Notes: generated by a model from the letters alone, not told the origin. A stretch of 64,000 nucleotides of DNA from Siniperca chuatsi (GCF_020085105.1 NC_058042.1:10119501-10183500), one strand, 5' to 3'. Counted from the first letter of the stretch, positions 22,501 through 35,500 are shown. Numbers and translations are program-made.

Positions 22501-25500
22501 TAGATTGGGAAAGAGAGATGTAGAGGAAGAGAGTGGAGGAGGACGAAACGTGGTGTGTATGTGTGTGTGTGTGTGTGTGTGGGCAGAGGGTGAAATAATG
22601 GGCCTCCACTGTGCTACAGGTGGGAGGAGATGGCTTGAATACACAGAAAGTGCAAGGGAAAGAGAGATGCTTAGATAATGAGAAATAAAAGGAGACTGGA
22701 TGAGAACGTGGATGTAACGCTCAGTTACAGCGCTGAAGTCAAGCCTTCCTGTTTCTCTTATGTCTTTGTTGTCCTCGTGTCCTACTATCCAGAAATCTAT
22801 TGTTAACTCCCATAAGATCTGGACCCATTTCAGAGAAAACAGTTCCTCTACTCCAACTTGTCATCATATTTTCTCCTCATAGTCAGACTAACAGTTTTTG
22901 GCTTTGCACAGAAGGTGTACTTGTTACTTCATAGCATAAAGTAAATAGCCAAAATGGATAATGTTATATCCAGAATATTAACCCAGTTAAAGAGGTGCTT
23001 CTTAGGACTTTAAGTCTCCCTATTTAGCATTTATAAGAAGTAGCACATATAAACATTTATTAAATGGTTTATAACACACAATAATGTAGTTGTAAGCAGA
23101 TATAAGTGTTTTGTAATTAATGAAAACACAGTTCTAATTATATAAAATATGTCTTTATAGGAGGAATGCCATACAACTACATTACAGAGTGTTATAAACC
23201 AGGTATTAAATGTTTAAATAGTGCTTCAAATGCTAAATAGGGGGGACTTAAAGTAAAGTGTTACCAGAACTTGATATAGGGAATGAAATTTCAGCTGATG
23301 TGTGTATCTCCAGAACATCTGCTTCCTCTATGTTTGAACATAATTTTACCCCTTTGTTAATCCATGAGGATCAGTTGTCACTTAACTTCAGTCTCTTTGA
23401 ACCATATGATCTGTTTGTGTCATTGCCTGGCTGATCTGGGGTATTTAAAATTTTCTAATCTTGCTGTGAAAGCGTAACCCACTGTAATAATTGTGGTAAC
23501 CGACCCTGAGGACAAATTATTGAAACTCCCCAAATAAATGTGGTTGTTTTTCTTATACATTTGGCAACCCAGCTTTAGATTTTTATAATGAAGGGTAACT
23601 CTTTTCTGTGCTGTTTAAGAGGGGATGCTATAAACTTTGGAGGGGATACAGGATATAATAAATACTATATAAACCCTTATATGATTCTATAAAGGCTGTT
23701 CTTATACTGTATCTTTTTTTCCAATATTCAGTCTACTGCATAAATACCTTATTGAAGATGAATGTGGAAAAAACAAGATTTTGTTTATCTCTCTCGTCGT
23801 ACTCTTGAACCTCCTTTTCATTAATTAGATGAAACCCTTTTCTAATGATAATCACCCTCTGAGTCACACAGGAATAGCGTGGTACTTTCAAAAGGTTAAA
23901 AGGTTTTCATTCATCGTCTGTAGAATGAACTGACGACACAATGCTGATCAAATCTAAATGTAAATGTTTGGCCTGTTTTACCCGCCTGCAGAGAACCTGG
24001 ATGCTATGATAGCCATGCAGACCAAGAACAAGCTGGGCAAGTCTCTCGGGCCTCCTGACTTCACTGGACCCAACGGTAAAGTTATCCTCCAAACATGTCA
24101 AACATCAATGAAATTCTATAAGAATCTTCTATTCAGAAGATAACAAAAGCCGCTTAGTAGCACCTCTAAAGCTCACTAATGAACACATTATATCTCATTT
24201 GTTTAATCTTAAATGGAAAAACGACTATTTCTTGGGTGGGAGCAGTTGCCAGGCTACAGCTCAGTCTCCAGGAAGTCTCTGCTCCTACCCAAGAAACACT
24301 CCAGAACACAGCCCTCCGTAAAACAGAAGATTACCATTATTACACTTCAGTTTTTGTACAGATTAAACAAACAACATATAACGTGTTAATTAGTCTCCGC
24401 CAGAAAGCGAATAAGTCCCAAAATGTTGAACTACTGCTATAAGTATCTCTACCAACAACAATTTGTAATGCTCCATGTACTGTTTCTTTGCTGTAGGGAA
24501 AAACTTGGATGAGGATGACAACACCAAGGCTGAGGCCGCCAAGATGCAGAAGGAGTATGAGAACCTGAAAGACTCAACCAAGGAGGAGCAGCCATCAACT
24601 GAGACCAGTCAGTCCACTATCCAATGCTGATAACCAGAGGAAACATGAATAGCTTTTTGTCTAGTGATTTGATCATTTGATAAAATAATTTGATACAATT
24701 TTACCATTTTGCCCCTCAAAAATTATCAGCTATGTGCCTTGAAAATTGCATGACTCGTTTTGTATTTTAGGTTGTTTTGGTTGTTTTTTTTGCATTATGG
24801 TTTTATTGTTTTGTTTTGTGTCAAATGTCTCAAATAAATCCTGAATTCTCAAATATAGCAAATTGCCACCACATCAGTTCAATGAAGCAAAACATCTTCT
24901 TCACTCTACCTTTTGTTTTCACTCATCAGGGCTGACATGAAATAAACAACACTGTGTAGTCCGGGCCATTCATAGTTAAGTCCCTGCTTGACCCTGAACT
25001 AGGCCAGTCCAGTAACACTAGCTGTGACAGTAAGCTTGTCACAGCTGCCGTTGGTCTCTGTCCCTGTGCACTGTACTGTGTCCTCTGATCAGTCTAATCC
25101 ACATAAACACACACACAGACACGCATAGAAAAGACAAAATATAATATGAAATGTAGAGCAGGATTACCATCAGGACATTCGGTTCAGCAGGAAATGAATA
25201 AATCCTGAGTAATGTTAACTAAACTTAGTATTATCTGTATGTTAACAAGCCGAGTTTCATAATATAATATTTTTGGGAAAATCAGGGGCATGTGTTATAA
25301 TCCAAATTTAATCTGTGGTTAAGCAATAGTCTGATCTTGATTAGTGGTTAATATCAACTTAAATCTCAAACTGTGGAAATCATATACATACTGTAGCTAC
25401 CATTTCTCCACATTTAGTGGGTCTTTTTTGGACCAGATGAAAAGAGTCTTATTGTGCTGCTAGTTTAACATGAAAGTACAATCCTGGCTGCCAGCGTGTT

Positions 25501-27396
25501 CCCATTGCTACAGAAATTTAAAAGATAAAGCATAAGTCTTGCTTCAGGAAAATTTTGTGGTGTAAATAATTGATAAGTCTAAGATAGCACTGTCTTACTC
25601 TTTGGTGGAAACTAGGCTCTTCTGAGTGCTAATGTACAAAAAATTCAATTATTTTCTACTTTCTAATACATTAAAGAGGAAGATTTTCATGTCTCCTTTT
25701 CTTCATTTTCTCTTATCAGATCAGCCTGGCAAGTCAGAGACTTATCTGGAGGCCATCAGGAAGAACATTGAGTGGCTGAAGAAACACAGCAAAGAAGAAG
25801 GCAAAGATGGTGAGACACACTCCCTTACTAGATAGATGAGAGAAACAAGCTACAAACCAGTGTCGTGTGTGTCTGCTGAAAGCTCATACACTACCAATTC
25901 TATTTTAACCTGTCAGTCTAAACTGCTCCCTCTTCTCCAATCTTTGCTGAGTTGTAAGAGCCAGAAAACAAGAACACATCCTCATTTGCAAACCTTTGTC
26001 TCCTCACTAAACTGTGGTGGGTCACAGACAGGTCTGAGGCGACGCACTGAAGAACTGAAAATTTGAAGCCTCTTTTGTTAGCCCAAATTTGCAATTAAAA
26101 TGACTGTGGGATACCGGGATAGATGCTTCACTCCAGATCTCATGAATATGGATAATTCTTGATGAGTCTGTCCTAATTACTCGTGATACAGCTTCCTTGT
26201 TCAGAGACAAAGGTCTACTCAGTTATTCCCTCCTACCTGTTCCTCAACATTTATGGTGTGTCCTGGTGCATAATTAGCACTTCTATCACAACAACACAAA
26301 AAGAAAGCCATGAAGACCATCACGTCTTTGTCATCAATGTCTGCTCATGTCTCGAGATTTATAGTGTTTGTGACTGTGTATTTATATTTACTGCATTACC
26401 CATACTGGAACTGTCATTCATAAAGAAGTGACCCAGAAACTGCACCAGTCTGCAGAGCGAGGAAAACTGTGGTAGTTTCACACACAACAGTGCACTCGTC
26501 TAATAGGGTAAAGCCTGCTGTTGTGCTCTCCAAACAGTGTCAAATCAACGCCCAGTGGTGCTTAATTAAGCAGCAGAGAATGAAATGTTAATGAGTTCTC
26601 ACTATCCGTCCACTGGTAATCATCTCTGTAGGACATCTCATACAAAAAACAAGTTCTAGCTCAGTGAGATTTATATTTACTGCTAATGTTCAGTGGACTG
26701 ATCTAATCTGAGTCAATCAATAGGTGATTCAGCCACTAGTGAATCACAAAAACAACTCGAAGACAGAGAAATTACATATGAAAAGAAAGTTTGACCTAGA
26801 TTCTGGAGTGCATCTTAAACGCAGAAGAAAGAAAGAGCTGACACTGAGCTTATAGTGCTGCAGAGTCCGGAGCAGAGGGGCCGAAGCAGCAGGGAAGTTT
26901 TGTTTGGTGTTCATCTCTGACCTGGCTCCATATAGGGCACTTCATTAGCATTCTAGTGTGTGGAGTGGTTGTCTGGGACAACAGGGGCCTCCTCGCCTGC
27001 CTGTCAGTGATCTGGGCAGAGGAGACAGACAGATAATGGTGTCAGAACAGACAAGCTCAGACTGAAAACACATACTGAGTCATAATGTGCCCCCAAAATC
27101 ACCAATTTTCCCCTTAGTGGGACTCTCAGTAGCTAAAATGATACACCATTACATTTCTAGCACACCTTGTACCACATTAAACTGGTCTCTAAATTTCATC
27201 TCATCCCTATTCTCTCTATATTTTCCCTCCCTCTTCGGAGAAAGTACAGCTGCAGGAGAACAAAAGCCTTTTCAACCAAAAAACACTGTCATAGAAGCAG
27301 AGCGGGCGACGGGCCATTTATTGTGTTTACTCTACCAGAAGCACCCATTAGGACTATCTCAGCGGACACTCTGTTTGTGTGTAAATTGTGCATTCA

Positions 27397-27430
<34 letters not shown>

Positions 27431-28385
27431 CCCACACACTACACAGATTAGCCAGAGGAGCAGATGGACGTAGAGGCAACATCCTGGTTTTGGCTCTTGG
27501 CTCCTCACAGCCAAGATTGAGAGAAGCGGTTATTATCACACTAATCACATTCTGTTAATCCCTCACACACGTCATGTTTGTCATCGTCAAAGCAACTGTA
27601 TCTTGAAGCAATGCAATAAATTGCTGCTGCTAGAAATGTTATAAGGATGGCGCAGACGTTGTTGTGTGACTTCTTGGCTGTCCTCTGCCCTTCTGTTCCC
27701 CCTTTACTCAGAGTGGTGCAGCAGCTGTTTGCCTGCTCTCTGAAACTCATTTGTTGCTATGATGGATAACACAGAGTTAGGTTATGTTCATCTCTAAATA
27801 TAGCCACATTCTGCTGTGGCCTTATGGTGCTGTGTTAAATAACAATGACTTGTCTAGAGCCAGATGAATACAAATGGTGCTAAAAAAAACTTTTTTTAAG
27901 GTGTATCGAGCTCTTTTAGTATTTGAGGAAACTGATTTGTTGTCTGAAACTGAGTACATTGAAATTTAATTAAATACTAGGAATAATTTCATTGTAAGAA
28001 CATAGCAATTATGTTTCACTCTGTGATCTTTTGGTCTTCGTATGTCATGCTTGTATGTGGTATCTTCTTAACCCCAGACAAACATGCTGACTCTGACCTT
28101 AATCCTCCTTGATAATGAACTACCGAATCAGATTATGGCTTGTTTGGGTGTGCCGTTTAAGACAGTGCTTCAGGAGTTTAATGTCTGACCTATACTCATA
28201 GCCTCATGATCTTCCTCTTTGAATCTCAGATTATAAACCTATCATTTGCTGTGTCTGCCTTTCCAGATTATGACCTCTCCAAGCTGAAGGACTTCATGGA
28301 CCAGCAGGTTGACTCCTACATTGAGAAGGGCATTATCGCCAAGGACGAAGGCGACACCATCAAGAGGATCTACAGCAGCCTGTAA
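16502..28385 (+). CDS. scg3: Secretogranin III, 12 coding exons, complete
   Basis: Exons: 16502-16604, 17447-17499, 17670-17712, 17914-18141, 19235-19377, 19736-19894, 19983-20217, 20596-20712, 23992-24075, 24497-24607, 25720-25809, 28267-28385. All have GT/AG borders and compatible phases, giving 494 aa (human about 468). Secretogranin III sits in dense-core granules, binds cholesterol-rich membrane and chromogranin A, and sorts hormones. Residues 1-26 form a hydrophobic signal peptide ending near SQISA. Conserved blocks are [69 protein letters not shown] (encoded in exon 8), [15 protein letters not shown] and the C-terminal IKRIYSSL. Exon 7 holds a very acidic stretch (about residues 254-285). 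Intron 9 is largely a fold-back element; intron 8 has a palindrome and a MITE. Simple repeats lie at 19085-19115, 22553-22580 and 27400-27427. Confidence 0.95.
19085..19115. repeat. (GAA)n microsatellite in scg3 intron 4
   Basis: A GAA trinucleotide run about 120 bases upstream of the exon 5 acceptor. It is purine-rich on the coding strand. Confidence 0.9.
21093..21128. repeat. Perfect 36-bp palindrome in scg3 intron 8
   Basis: CTGTGTTCCACTGTAATG is followed directly, with no spacer, by its exact reverse complement. Flanking sequence does not continue the symmetry. Confidence 0.9.
22553..22580. repeat. (GT)n microsatellite
   Basis: A GT-dinucleotide run within scg3 intron 8. Confidence 0.9.
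23004..23270. repeat. Fold-back MITE in scg3 intron 8
   Basis: The left arm contains GGACTTTAAGTCTCCC, TATTTAGCATTTATAAG and TGGTTTATAACAC, then AATGTAGTTGTAA. The same landmarks return in reverse complement on the right (CCATACAACTACATTACAG, GTGTTATAAACCAGG, AAATGCTAAATAGGGG, GACTTAAAGT). Arms exceed 90 bp with mismatches. The interior is non-coding. Confidence 0.75.
24143..24442. repeat. Fold-back dispersed repeat (copy C) inside scg3 intron 9
   Basis: The element runs from TAGCACCTCTAAAGCTCACT to AAAATGTTGAACTACTGC. Its centre is palindromic: TTTCTTGGGTGGGAGCAG pairs with CTGCTCCTACCCAAGAAA. It is the most complete core copy of the family also found at 1-1110 and 8111-8305. It fills about 300 of the 421 bases of the intron. 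Confidence 0.75.
27400..27427. repeat. (TG)n microsatellite in scg3 intron 11
   Basis: A TG-dinucleotide run; the Val/Cys frames across it are artefacts. Confidence 0.9.
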
Positions 28386-29185
28386 CGCCATCATCCATCC
28401 TCCAACCAACCTGTAGTCTAAAACACAGGACTGAATCTGATGCTTAAGATCTCCAACAAAACCCTGACTACTTACAGTTATTTCCCATGGCATGGTATAT
28501 ACTGTGTATTCAAAACTACCTGCTTAGGGGAACTTGTTCACCTTTCCAGACATTCCCAAAATGTATCGAGAAGGGATTTAATAATACTATCAACAAAACA
28601 GTAAAATTGCTCTTTACAGCTACCTAACTGATGATATTTGCACGCCAATATCGCAGAGTAATAATCTCTAGAATATTATTGAGAGAGAAATCAAAGTATT
28701 TTATGTAACCAACTCACACATCCAACTAAATGCTAGCATTTACTCCAACCTGACTCCTGTGCGATATGAATGTTGAGAGTATGATGCTTTAGCTTTGTCA
28801 TCAACTACAGTTTCCAATGCATTTTTTGCAACAAAATACACATATATCAAATTGTTCTCATTCTGTGTTACCTATCTTAGCCTATTATATTTCTTTTTTT
28901 CCAGTGTATATGTAAGATCTTAATGTATTCTTGCTTTTCAGTTTACCAAATATATATTTGTTATGCATAATGTCAGTGCCCTCCGTACTCCTCTGTTCAG
29001 TTCTGCTGTAATTCTTCTGGGGCCCACTAGGGGGCTGTGTCTGTATCATCAATTCTCTCTGCATGTCTCTCTGTAAGTTCAACATTTCCATCTCTGTAGA
29101 GACAGAAGATAAGTATTTTTAAATGTAAATATTTGTGATTTTTTCCTAAAGTTTAAAAGCAATTAAAACTTTGCCTTTTCTTTAT
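28386..29185 (+). other. scg3: scg3 3' UTR with poly(A) signal
   Basis: Begins after the TAA at 28383-28385. A candidate poly(A) signal ATTAAA lies at 29162-29167, giving a UTR of about 0.8 kb. The neighbouring lysmd2 transcript converges from the other strand and probably ends near 29290, leaving only about 100 bp between the two predicted ends. Confidence 0.55.
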
Positions 29186-29289
29186 CTGTGTACTTAACTG
29201 TGATAATGAAACAACAACAAATAACTGACATCCACTCTCACAAGATCCTGAATTGTCTAGAAAACACTTGAGATCTTCACATCTGGTTT

Positions 29290-29929
29290 AAATACATATT
29301 TATTCTCATATTCCCAAATAAAACCAATAGAATTTTAAAGCACAATAAAAACACACGGAAATAATGCATTCACACCTCAAAAATAGAGCAGTCCCAAATG
29401 GAACGTGTTCAAAGGCTTGAGTCCATCCACTGCTTCTGTTTGGGGTGAGCCCATACAGGGTAAACACTGATGAGGAAGGCCTGAATGTACTTTCCAATGA
29501 TACTATTCTAGGAGGGGATTTAGAACATCAGAAGCGGTTAGCAAGTCTAACAAGCTAATCCTTCTGAAATTGCTTAGCGCTCTGTGTGTGTGTGTACATA
29601 TGCAGCAGGTGGGCTCTGTACAGCAGCTTCAGAAGCATATGATGAGTGGATGGGCACGTGTGATCTGATGCTATTTACTGTATATCAGATGCTCCTCTGC
29701 ACTCTGTTAAGTCTCCCAGTAAAACTGTACAAAACAATAACAATCATATACAGCATCATAATTCCATATCAATAAATAAAAGGCAGACATGACACTTCTG
29801 TTCAACATGGTTTGGTAAAAGCAAAAAGGTAAAGAGGGTGGAAAAAGCAATGAGGTTGTGGTAGTTTGCGTGTGTGAGCATGTACGTGTGTGCGTCTGAG
29901 ACAGGGCTTCAGGTAAACAGACTGGTCCT
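29290..29929 (-). other. lysmd2: lysmd2 3' UTR with candidate poly(A) signal
   Basis: The minus strand has AATAAA at 29304-29299 (TTTATT on the plus strand), giving a UTR of about 630 nt after the TAA at 29932-29930. Confidence 0.5.
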
Positions 29930-32900
29930 TTAAATCTCCTGGTATGACGTTGTTGGGGCCGTGTAGTCTTCCTCATTGCTCCTGCGAATAAGAAAAAGAT
30001 AGATAACCTTTAATTGTCTGGAGATTTTCCACAGTGGAGACACATTTTAATATGATTGCACACACACACACTTTCCTCTCTTTCTCCCTCTGCTTAACTG
30101 CTCACCACAGTGTCTAGGTGAGCGTGCTGTGTGTGAATAATGGATGACGCTAATCAAACAGCCGTATTGTTCTCTTGTTGTCACAGGTGAAGGCTCATCT
30201 GGCCAGAGAAGGGCCTCTCGGTACAACGCACCAATGTCCAGAGCTTAATCATAAAGTTTAAATTTTGCTGTTAACTGGCCACTCTTAGAAAAGCTACGTC
30301 AGAAATAAAAGCCACAAATTCCTTCATTGAAAAGAAATCAGTTTTTCTTTAGAGCAACTGCACATGTCCAAACTATTCACATGGTTGAGAGAACAGTCTA
30401 GCTGCCAAGGATTGAATTAGGGGAAGAAATATGGAAGGATCAAAATCAATAGAGGATGGAAAGGAAGGTTTCACACGATAACTCTGCGAGAGGAGAGAGA
30501 AGAGTAAAGTCGGGAGGCTAAAAGAATGTAGCTAAAGAGCTATTGATTTTCTTTGACTAGAAAACAACCTGAGGGATGACAGGATCAATCTTTTGAACCA
30601 AGAACAACTCGCTAACAAGTGCTGAGTGCTGTTTGGCCTTCAAGAGGCCATTCATGGAAATAGGGAACCGTTCCGATAGATTCCAAACTTGCTCATTTCT
30701 TGCAGGGATCTAGAGGAGAGTAAACTTGTCTAATCCCACATTATTCTGCTGTTTATAACCACCTTTAAGCTAATTATGCATTCTACCTTGTCTTTTAGTT
30801 AGTCTGTCTCTCAACAGCATATCTCTATCAATATCTACTTATCTATATCTAAATTTACATGAAATTTGGTGGAGAGCGATGCCTTGGTCCAAGGAACAAC
30901 CAGCTAAATTTTGGTGGTGTTTTGGATCTGGGAATTCAGACGTTGAATGAAACAGAGATGCAGACATGATTCCACTTCCTAACGGTATGTTTACAGTCTC
31001 GAGAAGTAACCAAATGTTTGCTTCGACAGCCTCCAGATTTTGGAATGACCTGCTTGATGAGGTGAAGCTGGCAACCTCGAGGTCTTGTTTTAAATTACTT
31101 TTGAAAACAGATTTCTATTGAAAAGATTTTCTATTCCCTATTACACTAAGGCTTTTTTGGTGGCGATATATACTTACATATTTAACAACTTGTTCCGACT
31201 CAGAAATTTGAACCTGCATCTTATTTGGCATAGCGACAGTTATTAAGTGTTAGGAGTCTTTGTGTTTCTTTTTTCACCCTATTATCCATATCATCCTTTA
31301 TTTTGTATTATCTTCATAATGTAAATTCACATAGTGATATCATAGTCACTGATATCAAACTATATGAAGATACAAGGTCTTCTAAAGGAAATGTATCACT
31401 CAACAGTGAACAGTCAACTATTCCCTACCGTTTAGCTTAAGAGGTTTGTGGTTTGTTTCATCCTAGGGAGGACGCCAAACAGGCATGCGGTCTGTGTTTG
31501 CTCTAGGACTGTGTGGAAACAACGGAGTGAGCCTTTGTTTGTCTAAACACACTACAGCGCCACAGGCCAACCTTTGATGTGGCTGGAGTCAGAGACAGGG
31601 CCTTAACACAAAGCTCTGCTTTGCCTCAACTGGTAGGTAAACATTTAAAGAGAAACTAAAAACTTCGTCTTGCACATTTAATCAAGGCTCGTGCCGTTGT
31701 AAAACAAAACACAGGTATAGAGTTACTGGCACATCATGACAAAATTAATAGGAAATGCTGTGCAGTCAGTGGTCATATAATAATGAAATACTTACTGCAA
31801 TATTGTCTTGATACACTGACAGATAGTATTGACAGTATTTAGTAGAAGTAGTGACTGTTTATCACATGATGTTAATAAAGATAGTTTCCTTAAGGAGTTC
31901 TCCTCGCTCTGTCACATAACAAAAGAAAAACGTTGAATACTAGATCATACTAGAGCCTAAAGCAAATGAAAATGAAATTAACAGGATGTAAGAAAACGTT
32001 GAAAATCCTGAACTGTATTATTCTGTGGTTGAATTATAGGGATATGATATGGTATGAACTGTTTTAGTAGATTAATGTGATAATGCCCTCCTTATTCTTT
32101 CAGCAGAAATTGGAGATCTTAAAGTTCTATAACATGGTCTCAGACCATCAGTAGGAATCAGATATAAGGGAAAGTTGATGCCAGTGCAGCTGCCAAAGGT
32201 TAGGTTATGTTACCCTAAGGCAAACAGGAAGGAAATTAACATAACCGCTGCTACAGGAGGGCCTGTATCCATTCTGAAAAAAACAATAGTATGAGCAAAA
32301 CACTTTTAGAGAGCCTGAAGTGGAAAAACAGCTTATACTCTGTGTCTGTAAAGGAAACTGCTGCAGTGTGACTCAGTCCTGACTAAACTGATAGTACCAA
32401 CAAAGCCTGTATCTCTATGAATGGGTGTATGCCAGGCATCCATTACTACCTCACTATTGAGCAGACGTGAGAGCGTTCTCTGTCTCAACATGCAGTGTTA
32501 GGAAGACATGCTCAGGCCTGATTCAGCAAGCCAAATCTTCTAAATACCTGACTGTTGCATAAGGTGGCATCTGACTGGTACAGCAGATGCCACAAAACCC
32601 AGATTCCTATCTTCGATCCTGTGAGAACATTTTCACTTTGGTCTCTGTTCTTGCTGATTGGGACTTCTGACAATCACCTTCTGAGCTCAGGGATGAGAGT
32701 CTGGGGCCGTTTTCTACAAGCATTTCAAGGCTAAGATGAAATGCTTGTAGAGCTAACAATGCTCTAACAATGCTTGTTAGTCCCATTGTAAGTCTATGAG
32801 CTGTGGTCACCTGCTGGTCACCTGCTTTTAGGAAAAGGGTCTGTGAACAGCAACAAAACTCCCAAGCTTCTCAAGACAGATGCTGGACTTTATCATAGCA

Positions 32901-35274
32901 AACTTACAAATGTATCCTGTCTACTAACCCCTATAAAATGCTACCAACACTCTGTGCATGCCACAGTTTGCAGGCAGAAAAAATGACTCAGCATGTATAA
33001 TCCCCCAGTGGCCATTATCCAAACCAAGAAACAGTAGCAACATTTGCAGCTGACAGGTACCCATCATTTGTTTGAGGCAAAAGTCAGCTATCATACCCAG
33101 AATAAACACCATCTGATTTAAATGGCATGCTCAACAAGCACAAGTCTGACTGGACCATAAAGGAAGAACTGGTCCAGGGGACTAATTTGGTCAGTTCAGA
33201 AAGATTACTGGCAATGTGCGTTCACAGCCTGGTCTGAAAGAGCGTACACCAAACACCTGCACAAGCAGAAAAGAAGCAGTGGTTAGCTGCGGGCTGCCAA
33301 TACCTCACCTTACTTCCTCTTCTTTCAGCCTGCGTGCTGCCTGCTTTGACTGTTTAATTTGCAAGTCCAGTCTGTGTAAGAAGTCTTTGGCTGACAGCTC
33401 CTCTGACTGGGGGGGTTTGGAGTCCGCAGGAGGCAGGGAAGGGGGAGGCGAGGGTCCCTCGATATCCTGCGTTATAATACAGGGTGTATCTGCCTCCTGG
33501 CATGCTGCTTCACCGTCCCCATCAGGAGACTCCAGAGACAATCCATTAAATATATAGCGCTTCTCCGACACCACGGGGATGTTGAGGCTGTTCCTCAGAA
33601 AAATGCAGTCATTGCTGAACAGCTTATTGGCTCTCTTGACTTGCTCCATCTGGCATATCAGGGTGACAGAGAAAATGACACTGTTAAAATAGTATCATTT
33701 CTGTGACTTAACTACTACCTTCCTTTTTTTGAGCCTTTGCAGTTTGGTGTCACTGATATAAACATATGGAGTTGCTTTTATTTTGTTCACATGACAGTCA
33801 GTCTTTAAGTCTTTTTGATTCCTTGCAGGTGAACCAAAAGTACTAGGTTTTTACATTATACATGCATTCTTAACTGGAGAGAAATACTCTTAACAGCATT
33901 TAAACCATCTTTGGACACAAAATCTATACTTAGGGTTAGAGACTAGGTTTGTTAGCAGATGTTTGAGCATGCTAAATTCATTAATGGGGAAACCTATGCA
34001 ATTCTGTTCTTAAATGGAGATTTAGCTTCTTATCAAACATTAAATTCATGTTTTACATTTTTAAAATGTGTAAAGAAACTAAAATTTCATTAGATGTTGT
34101 TTTGACTGTATTTGGTGGCTGTGATCAGGGTGGCTGTGTTCCCCATCAAATCAGCAATGGATAACTCATGGCTGTCCAATATGCAACAGTTCTTTAAAAA
34201 GTAGAATATTTTCTAAAATAAAATCAATCCCTAGAAAGTATCTGCATTATTGGCTTGATTAACCTGTTAGTGGTTCAGTGGGGCAAAATTATTGTTGCAG
34301 GACCCCTATTGATTAGGTAATTGTGCAGGATCTGTTTTAGTAGATATTGGTGCAAATAAATGCGCATTTAATCAAATTTCAGACAATTAACACACAGTGA
34401 ACCTTGGGCTTTTGGGGCCAATGGGGGTCTGGCAAACTTGGGCCCTGGGGCAGTTGCCACTTTGCCAGGTTAGTCATCCAGCCTTGGCTGAAGAAGCATA
34501 CATGCAAACTTGATAAACCTTTCGCTTTCAATCAGCTGTCGGTACTGCTTTGACTGGTCTGTGCAGGGACATGACTGGCTCTCAGAACTGTCCCCACCTT
34601 TCACCTCACTGGTGTTGGCATGTTCTAAAATCAAGAAGTAAGCCCTTCCCACTGCATGAACTCAAATTTAGAAATACTCTCAATGTGTTGGTTCACAACT
34701 TCCTTCACTAGGCCTATAAGAAGCTGCAACATTTTTGGCATCGCCAAAATATCACTGCGTGCTCAAAGGCTTTAATGTGATATTTCTGGACTCAAGTTTA
34801 CTTTGTCCCATAAACTGACTTCAAAGAGGACAGATCCTGACAGATGAATGAATTCAGAAGCAAACGTGTTGTCCACATCATAGTGATGTTGTGGTTTGCT
34901 CCTATTATCTGTCAGTGAGGAGGGGTGATCAAATGAATTAACGCTGATTTCATATTCCATCAGATCTTCTTGTCAAGGTGAACATCAAAGCACAAACTAA
35001 CATTGCAGTGGTTGTGTTGCAACCTTACCGTAACACCGTATTTGAGAGCAATCCCTTGCAGGGTATCAGTGTCTGTAACCCGATGCTCTATGTATTTCTC
35101 CCCCAGAGAGGTCGTGACGCTAGCTGTGCTTCCGTACGAGCGGATCTTGGTCCGGGCCAGGCTCTGGGACAGTTCGCTCTCTGACTCGGAACCGGACCTG
35201 GACCGAGGGAAGATGGGCTGGCCAAATCGTCCTCCTCCATCCCGCATCGGCAGGACGGGCGAAAACTCCGCCAT
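29930..35274 (-). CDS. lysmd2: LysM domain-containing protein 2, 3 exons, complete
   Basis: Exons on the minus strand are 35274-35029 (82 codons, phase 0), 33649-33309 and 29981-29930, giving 639 nt and 212 aa, close to the human length of about 215. The N-terminal region is Ser/Arg-rich with RSRSGSESESELSQSLARTK and RSYGSTASV, both strong family signatures. The LysM domain spans about residues 63-107, from EHRVTDTDTLQGIALKYGVT across the exon 1/2 junction to LFSNDCIFLRNSLNIPV. LysM folds bind glycans in other proteins; the cellular role of vertebrate LYSMD2 is poorly defined. A second conserved block, LSAKDFLHRLDLQIKQSKQ, is followed by a short acidic tail. The exon 2 donor is taken at AG|GTGAGG and not the earlier GTAAGG because only this choice keeps exon 3 (SNEEDYTAPTTSYQEI) in frame. 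Intron 2 carries a LINE remnant and a hairpin. Confidence 0.94.
31000..31335 (+). pseudogene. LINE 3'-terminal remnant in lysmd2 intron 2
   Basis: Plus-strand translation gives FWNDLLDEVKLATS and FKLLLKTDFY followed by a stop. This is the extreme C-terminus typical of fish LINE reverse transcriptases of the sort at 10897-11390. AT-rich 3' UTR-like sequence follows. It is antisense to lysmd2 and dead. Confidence 0.55.
32714..32750. repeat. 14-bp perfect hairpin in lysmd2 intron 2
   Basis: CTACAAGCATTTCA (32714-32727) pairs exactly with TGAAATGCTTGTAG (32737-32750) across a 9-nt loop. The pairing stops at the ends of the arms. Confidence 0.85.
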
Positions 35275-35500
35275 CTTCTCTTGAATAAATAAAGAGCCCG
35301 ATTGCCTCTGTTTGTTTTAACGCTCCAGTTGGCTCGCTGCAGAAAGGTAAATCGCTGATTTAGGCGGCAGGGAGATTCCCCTCCCCGGTCATGTTCAGCA
35401 TGTCAACCCAGGGGACAAGAGACATGTTTCGGGGACCACTAGCTCACGGCTCGCTTTTGTCATAGATCCGTTACGTTGACGTAAAAACGTATAGAACGTC
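35275..35500 (-). promoter_or_regulatory. lysmd2: lysmd2 5' UTR and promoter region
   Basis: Sequence upstream of the lysmd2 ATG is locally GC-rich, then carries a CRE-like TGACGTA at about 35478-35484 and several ACGT-containing motifs (AACGTATAGAACGTCGGAAC). No TATA box is obvious. Assignment as promoter rests on position and composition. Confidence 0.4.

Noticed and set aside
32714-32750. Possible microRNA precursor
   Set aside because: The stem is only 14 bp and flanking bases do not extend it to precursor length.
34260-34470. Possible transposon with CAGTGGGGCAAA terminus
   Set aside because: The right side has similar G-rich wording but no matching inverted terminus or target duplication could be found.
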